Below are positions 60,031 to 64,000 of a stretch of 64,000 nucleotides of DNA, one piece after another. This DNA comes from Polytrichum commune (taxonomy: Eukaryota; Streptophyta; Polytrichopsida; Polytrichales; Polytrichaceae), in the NCBI GenBank assembly GCA_950295325.1, contig OX485806.1, forward strand, positions 10,416,001 through 10,480,000. Reading direction: 5' to 3'. The notes beneath the pieces are model-generated. The model did no database searches. It saw only the letters and a program-made list of their open reading frames with translations, and was not told where the DNA came from. The translations under genes and the position numbers were made by a program. Positions within the stretch are counted from its first letter, which is position 1. Each line of letters begins with the position of its first letter.

Positions 60031-62070
60031 TCAATCATCGGATTCGAACAAGCCATTTGGTCCTGCAAAACCAAAATCGTCTCAATAAACTGTGGTAGGT
60101 GTTTTTGCCAGATTTATGAAATTGTTCATGAATTTGGGCCTTAGGGTGACTTTGACATACCTCTATCACTTAACCCCAAGCTGATTCACTTTGTTGCAAA
60201 TTATTATATGTTTCCCAAACTGTAGGAATTTGGTGCTTCAGCTTTGGAGATAGTTGCAAATTGAATAGGACAGAGAATTGGATGATGGAGACTCTTACCC
60301 CATGGAAACTCCTTGTTGCGGATGTGTAAATATGAGTAGTCCTGCAACACAGAAACATGTCAATTGCATGCAACTTCACATTCAGATGAATTCAGAATAT
60401 CTACCCTTGTTCCAGACCATATAATGTCATTGTTGGAACTTAAAGTTTGAAAACTTTGGTATTGATTAAGGATTCTAGCCAAACATGAATTATTCCCAGG
60501 TGTCTCTGAACTAAGTTTCATCAGGGCTAGGTATGTGAATAGCTGTGCTATATAATTATTATCGTTGTCAGTTGCCGGTAGAAAATTTGGGAGTGGTATC
60601 TGATCAAAGATTCTAACCAAACAAAAAATATTCCCAAGTGTCTTTGATTTAAGTTTCATCTAGTCTAGGTAGGTGACAAAGTTGTCATTTACAGGTGGCA
60701 AAATCTGGGAATGGTCTTGATCAGAGATATTAACCAAACAGAACACATCCCAGGTGTCTTTAACTTTAATTTTCTCTGTGTTTAGGTATGTGACATAGCT
60801 GTCCAAAACATTGTCATTGTTGTCGCTTACAGGTAGAAAAGTTTGGGAGCGTTTATGATCACAGATTCTAACCAAACAGAAAGTATTCCCAAGTGTCTCT
60901 GTATTAAGTTTCATCTGGTCTAGGTGTGTGACAAAGTTGCAATGCATTTATAAGAGCTGGAAAGAGATGGGAAAAGAAGAAGCCAGATGAGTTTGATTAC
61001 CGGTCTTTCTTCGGCCACATGGTGTTCTTCACCTGAGAAAGTTTGGAATATCATTCCCACACATCCGCACGCTGCTGCAATAGTGATGTTCCTCCATTTG
61101 TAGGTCTCCTCTACATACACAGCAAATGTCACCAGTGATTAATTAAGTGATCAAACCGGAAGCCAGTCGAAAAATGAACCCAACTTAGTAATAGAATGGA
61201 GGAGGGTGTATGGCATAATGTTTTCCTACTGAAAGCGATTTCATTTCAGAAAGCTGTGTCCTGTGCTGGTTGAGCATTTGACAAGTTTCTCCTATTGGTG
61301 CAATCCGTGGAGTGGAGACAAACAGTTTATGAATTCTAGTGAAAAGGTTGCCTAAAAGTAAATTGCCTCTTACAAATCCTCTTCCATGCTTTGCTCTCGA
61401 GATTATCGCCGGTTCCACGTAGAAACTACAATCAAAATAACACCAAAGAAAGTAAACTACAACCAACTACTCGCAACTACTCCCAATTACACTTCGTGTC
61501 GTAGTTGGGCAAAATAGAGTAGTTGTGGGTGTGGTTGTGGTTGTCATCAATGCTTCTTATCCCTCCTTATCCCTCACAAACAAAAGCAAAGAAAGTTAAC
61601 TACAATCATCATCGCAACTACTCCCAACAACACCTTATATCGTAGTTGGGCAAGGTAAGAGTACTTGTGGTTTCAGTTGTCAACAATGCACCTTATCTCT
61701 TCTTATCCTTCAAAAACAAAATCAAAGAGAGTAAACCACAACCATCGTCACAACTACTCCTAACTACACCTTGTATTGTAGTTGGGCAAGGAAAGATCAA
61801 TTGTGGTTGTGGTTGTCATCAATGCACCTCATTCCTCCTTATCCCTCAAAAACATAGAACCAGAGAAAGTAAACTACAACATCAACCACCAAAACAAGGC
61901 ATTGAAGAATTGACAAGATATGGATTTATTGTAAGGAATTAAAGAAAGGTGTCACCAGCATCATCATGGCCGTGGCCTCCCATGAAGCGCTTGGCTATGG
62001 TGGAGGAAGGGTGAGTATGTTTGAGAGGCAACAACAATGCACCAAATCGCTGTCTCAACGCAGTCGCCAT
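60031..62070 (-). CDS. COX6A: Cytochrome c oxidase subunit 6a, 4 exons
   Basis: Minus-strand exons 62070-61956, 61110-61001, 60341-60299 and 60062-60031 join in phase to 99 aa, the usual length in plants. The small coding pieces are easily missed because the introns are 845, 659 and 236 bp. Residues 1 to about 30 (MATALRQRFGALLLP...) form an Arg/Ser-rich mitochondrial presequence. A His/Gly/Asp-rich GGHGHDDAEETYKWRNIT block follows, matching the HHDDAYETAKW region of plant COX6a. One transmembrane helix spans about 48-62 (IAAACGCVGMIFQTF). The intermembrane-space tail has the signature YLHIRNKEFPWGPNGLFE and ends SDD. It is a nuclear-encoded peripheral subunit of respiratory complex IV in the inner mitochondrial membrane, thought to stabilise the complex and tune activity. 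All conserved positions are present. Both large introns hold tandem arrays. Confidence 0.93.
60400..60935. repeat. Four-unit tandem array in COX6A intron 2
   Basis: TCCCA(A/G)GTGTCT followed by TAAGTTTCATC and TAGGT(A/G)(T/G)GTGAC occurs near 60492, 60631, 60745 and 60886. Between them are GATCAnAGAT.nTAACCAAACA and GGTAGAAAA.TTTGGGA motifs. Units of about 115-140 bp. Some units stay open on the minus strand and give a repeating peptide-like reading, but they lie wholly within an intron. Confidence 0.8.
61425..61905. repeat. About 3.5-unit tandem array in COX6A intron 1
   Basis: GTAGTTGGGCAA occurs at 61501, 61642 and 61779 (period about 137-141). Each is preceded by AAAGTAAACTACAA..CAACTACTCC.AA.ACACCTT and followed by TGTGGTTGT..TTGTCATCAATGC.CCT and TATCCCTC..AAAACA. 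Each unit holds an internal AACTAC/GTAGTT inverted pair. Confidence 0.85.
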
Positions 62071-62734
62071 TTCATCCGCGAATAACCCCAGAAATTTGAC
62101 CCCCTCCCCCACCTGTAACCTTAAGACTACACCAGTGCAACCCTTTTCTGCAGCATTTTGTTCTTTGCAGTAATTCACCAAGAACAAAACATAGCTCAAT
62201 TTCTCAGAATCTTTCTTCAACGAATTTTGCCCATACTTTCACATGAATCTCATCATGGTTGCCTGTTTCTTGTACAAGGTTCAACTGATTTTCAAAATCC
62301 CTGATGCATAGGGCTACTCATCATGATGTCGTGTGCACATAACCTCCTCCACATCTGAACATGGATAAACTTTCCTCTCTTGTGCATACTATTGTTTGCT
62401 CCTACCTATTTTTACACTTCAATTTCTTCAAAGTGACAGAAACCGCAACAGAATCGATATGTATTATGTGAATGACTTCTGAGAATGAGAAAATTCAGGT
62501 TCCCAAAAGAGACTCATCATTTCATAGAATGCTCAAGAATAGGTCATGGCGGTTACGTTTGAGAAAGGGTTGGATGAGTCAGATGGCACTAATTAGCTGG
62601 CCTCAACGTCTGACCTAGGTGGATGGCCTACATGGCACCGACTAAGTTGAAACTAAAACTTAGTGGCCCATCTTCCATAGATTCATCGAATAAGTGGCGG
62701 CTATTCCAATTCCAAACACATTTTGACGCAGGGG
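62071..62734. other. Upstream region of COX6A
   Basis: No gene seen. Serves as COX6A promoter on the minus strand; no confident TATA chosen. Confidence 0.4.
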
Positions 62735-63600
62735 CTGCAAATTGGTGACTGTCTTGCCAAGGAGTCGAGCAGTGTACAAAATGATGAGACACTGATTATG
62801 AAAACACCGGTTTCTTATGCAGAGAAGCTTAGTCTAATTTTCCAATATCCTCATTTCCAAAGGTATGGATTGGCAGAAACGTATGATTCGGTGAGCAGGC
62901 AGGAATTCCAATTTTAATTCCAAATACAGTCTGATGTACAGTAGCTGTAAATTGACGAATCTCTTGCGGCAGATTATTGCAACCTGACATGGGTGGTGCA
63001 CGATGAACAAGCCCGTGAACTGTTCAATTTGATGAAATAATGATCACGAAAGTGCTCATGCCCTGCCCATGTGAGGGATTGACGATGGTTTACGAGACGC
63101 TACTCTACATTCCGAATGTCTGGATTGGCAGCAACGTAGTCGGCAATCATGCAGGCAAGCATGTTGATGTGCAATACCTGCAAGTTGGCGAATGTCTTGA
63201 CATGGAGTCAGAACAACCTCAATGCATGACCAAGCTTTAGTGTCTGATACTACGACTCCACGTGGCACATAGCAACCTGCCATTGGTGGTGCAAGATGAA
63301 GAAACCCTTAGAATTGTAGAAATTGATGAAACACTGATTACAGCACTGCCAAACCCTGCCAAAACCCTGCTAAATGAAACAACGGTCACCTATGCGAGAG
63401 ACAAATTGATGTGTGTCGGAGAAGCTTAGTCAACTCTGCCGATATCCTCAACCCAAATGTCTGGATTAGCAGCACATAGTCGGCATGCAGGCAAGCATGT
63501 TGATATGCAATACCTGCAAATTGGCGAATGTCGTGACATGGAGTCGGAACAATCTCAATGCATGACCAAGCTTAACGTCTGATACAACGAGAGATGTTTG
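62735..63600 (-). pseudogene. Tandem decayed copies of the cytosine deaminase 3' end
   Basis: Three diverged stretches resemble 63610-63720, the stop-proximal coding end and flank of the deaminase. The anchors are GAAGCTTAGTCTA..TTCC.ATATCCTCATT near 62824 and 63429, and ATGTCTGGATT(G/A)GCAGC with (G)TAGTCGGC near 63116 and 63460. Copies also share GCATGTTGAT.TGCAATACCTGCAA.TTGGCGAATGTC..GACATGGAGTC and CTCAATGCATGACCAAGCTT at 63164-63237 and 63499-63575. Frames are broken. They are best read as remnants of repeated local duplication of the gene's tail. Confidence 0.7.
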
Positions 63601-63623
63601 ATGTTTGATATTTTCGGAGTAGC

Positions 63624-64000
63624 TTAGTCTACTCTTCCGATATCCTCATTCCAGATGTCTGGATTGGCGGCCACATAGTCGGCCAGCATACCAACGCATT
63701 CTACAGACTGCAGGTCGATCACCTTAACCCCAGCGCTTTCTCGGAGCCATTCGACGCCGCCGCCCTGGAAATTGACGGACTCGCCAACAACGAGAGTTCC
63801 GATACCGAATTGTCGCACAAGGCCACTACAGTACCAGCATGGTGCGAGCGTGGTAACCATGATCGTGTCGCGGTAGCTGCGATGTCGTCGGCCTGCCTTG
63901 CGGAACGCATCGGTCTCCGCGTGCATGGACGGGTCGTTCTCTTGAACACGTCGGTTGTGGCCTCGGCTTAAGAGATTTAAACCTGCGTTGTCAAACATCG
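63624..64000 (-). CDS. Cytosine deaminase (FCY1-like), 5' end beyond window
   Basis: Minus strand, stop at 63624-63626, open to the right edge; at least 124 codons are visible with no intron. The Met at 63998 is probably internal, because family members have about 30 more residues before the FD.xG..LLxRGHN motif. The zinc site is intact: His-Ala-Glu in SMHAETDAF (His ligand, Glu proton shuttle) and PCWYC (two Cys ligands). Downstream, GESVNFQGG and NPDIWNEDIG match the yeast-type cytosine deaminase signature, distinguishing it from guanine deaminase, tRNA adenosine deaminase and cytidine deaminase. Predicted reaction: cytosine plus water to uracil plus ammonia, pyrimidine salvage. Coding DNA here is GC-richer than its surroundings. 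Such enzymes are widespread in fungi and bacteria and not usual in flowering plants, so lateral origin is possible. Tandem remnants of its tail lie downstream. Confidence 0.88.
   Translation of the reverse strand, partial: MFDNAGLNLLSRGHNRRVQENDPSMHAETDAFRKAGRRHRSYRDTIMVTTLAPCWYCSGLVRQFGIGTLVVGESVNFQGGGVEWLRESAGVKVIDLQSVECVGMLADYVAANPDIWNEDIGRVD

Noticed and set aside
60360-60947. Minus-strand open frames giving a repeated ~45-residue peptide pattern
   Set aside because: They lie entirely in COX6A intron 2 and follow from the tandem array; the flanking splice sites fit COX6A exactly.
1-64000. CRISPR arrays, operons or prokaryotic origin
   Set aside because: Genes have GT-AG introns and organelle presequences. 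The tandem arrays have no regular spacer/repeat structure.

Overview
The window is nuclear DNA from a land plant. Every recognisable gene has GT-AG introns and plant-specific architecture: a VND/NST/SMB-class NAC factor, a plastid-type heme oxygenase, a GTE bromodomain-NET protein, a cytosolic GH85 endo-beta-N-acetylglucosaminidase and a short plant-type COX6a. Intergenic DNA is AT-rich and full of decayed small transposons. A fungal/bacterial-type cytosine deaminase at the right edge is unusual for a flowering plant, so a bryophyte, lycophyte or fern is my guess; I cannot fix the species.

Layout. 1-5897: upstream region of the NAC gene, with divergent tandem repeats and microsatellites. 5898-8139 (+): NAC transcription factor, 3 exons, 395 aa. 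8140-15900: repeat-rich intergenic DNA with a ~200-bp degenerate array, a 565-bp hAT-like element with perfect 8-bp target duplications, and two inverted ~450-bp repeats. 15933-19553 (+): heme oxygenase 1 with a promoter carrying three perfect G-boxes; 4 exons, 320 aa. 19554-23692: intergenic repeats and a small TIR element. 23693-29349 (-): GTE bromodomain protein, 9 exons, 910 aa, with a telo-box/site II type promoter near 29830-30140. 30300-45900: about 15 kb with no supportable gene, made of small dispersed repeats. 46026-48838 (-): Werner-type DEDDy 3'-5' exonuclease with a long RGG-containing N-terminus, 2 exons, 553 aa. 51244-57960 (+): GH85 ENGase, 11 exons, 772 aa (or 726 aa from the second Met). 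60031-62070 (-): COX6a, 4 exons, 99 aa. 63624 to the right edge (-): C-terminal part of a cytosine deaminase.

The genes have unrelated jobs (cell-wall/vascular-type transcription control, bilin synthesis, chromatin reading, DNA end processing, free N-glycan turnover, respiration, pyrimidine salvage), as expected for a eukaryotic neighbourhood. All reading frames were joined by hand from splice sites, and each model keeps phase across every junction.

The most striking property is structural. Almost every gene carries its own private, diverged tandem array of 80-380-bp units: NAC intron 2 (8 units), heme oxygenase intron 1 (3), exonuclease intron (2) and promoter (3), ENGase promoter (2) and intron 2 (about 3, with copied exon edges), COX6A introns 1 and 2 (about 3.5 and 4), and the 3' flank of the deaminase (3 decayed copies of its coding tail). 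On top of this sit a Harbinger-like MITE family (two full or nearly full copies inside ENGase introns) and a hAT-like element with minisatellite ends.
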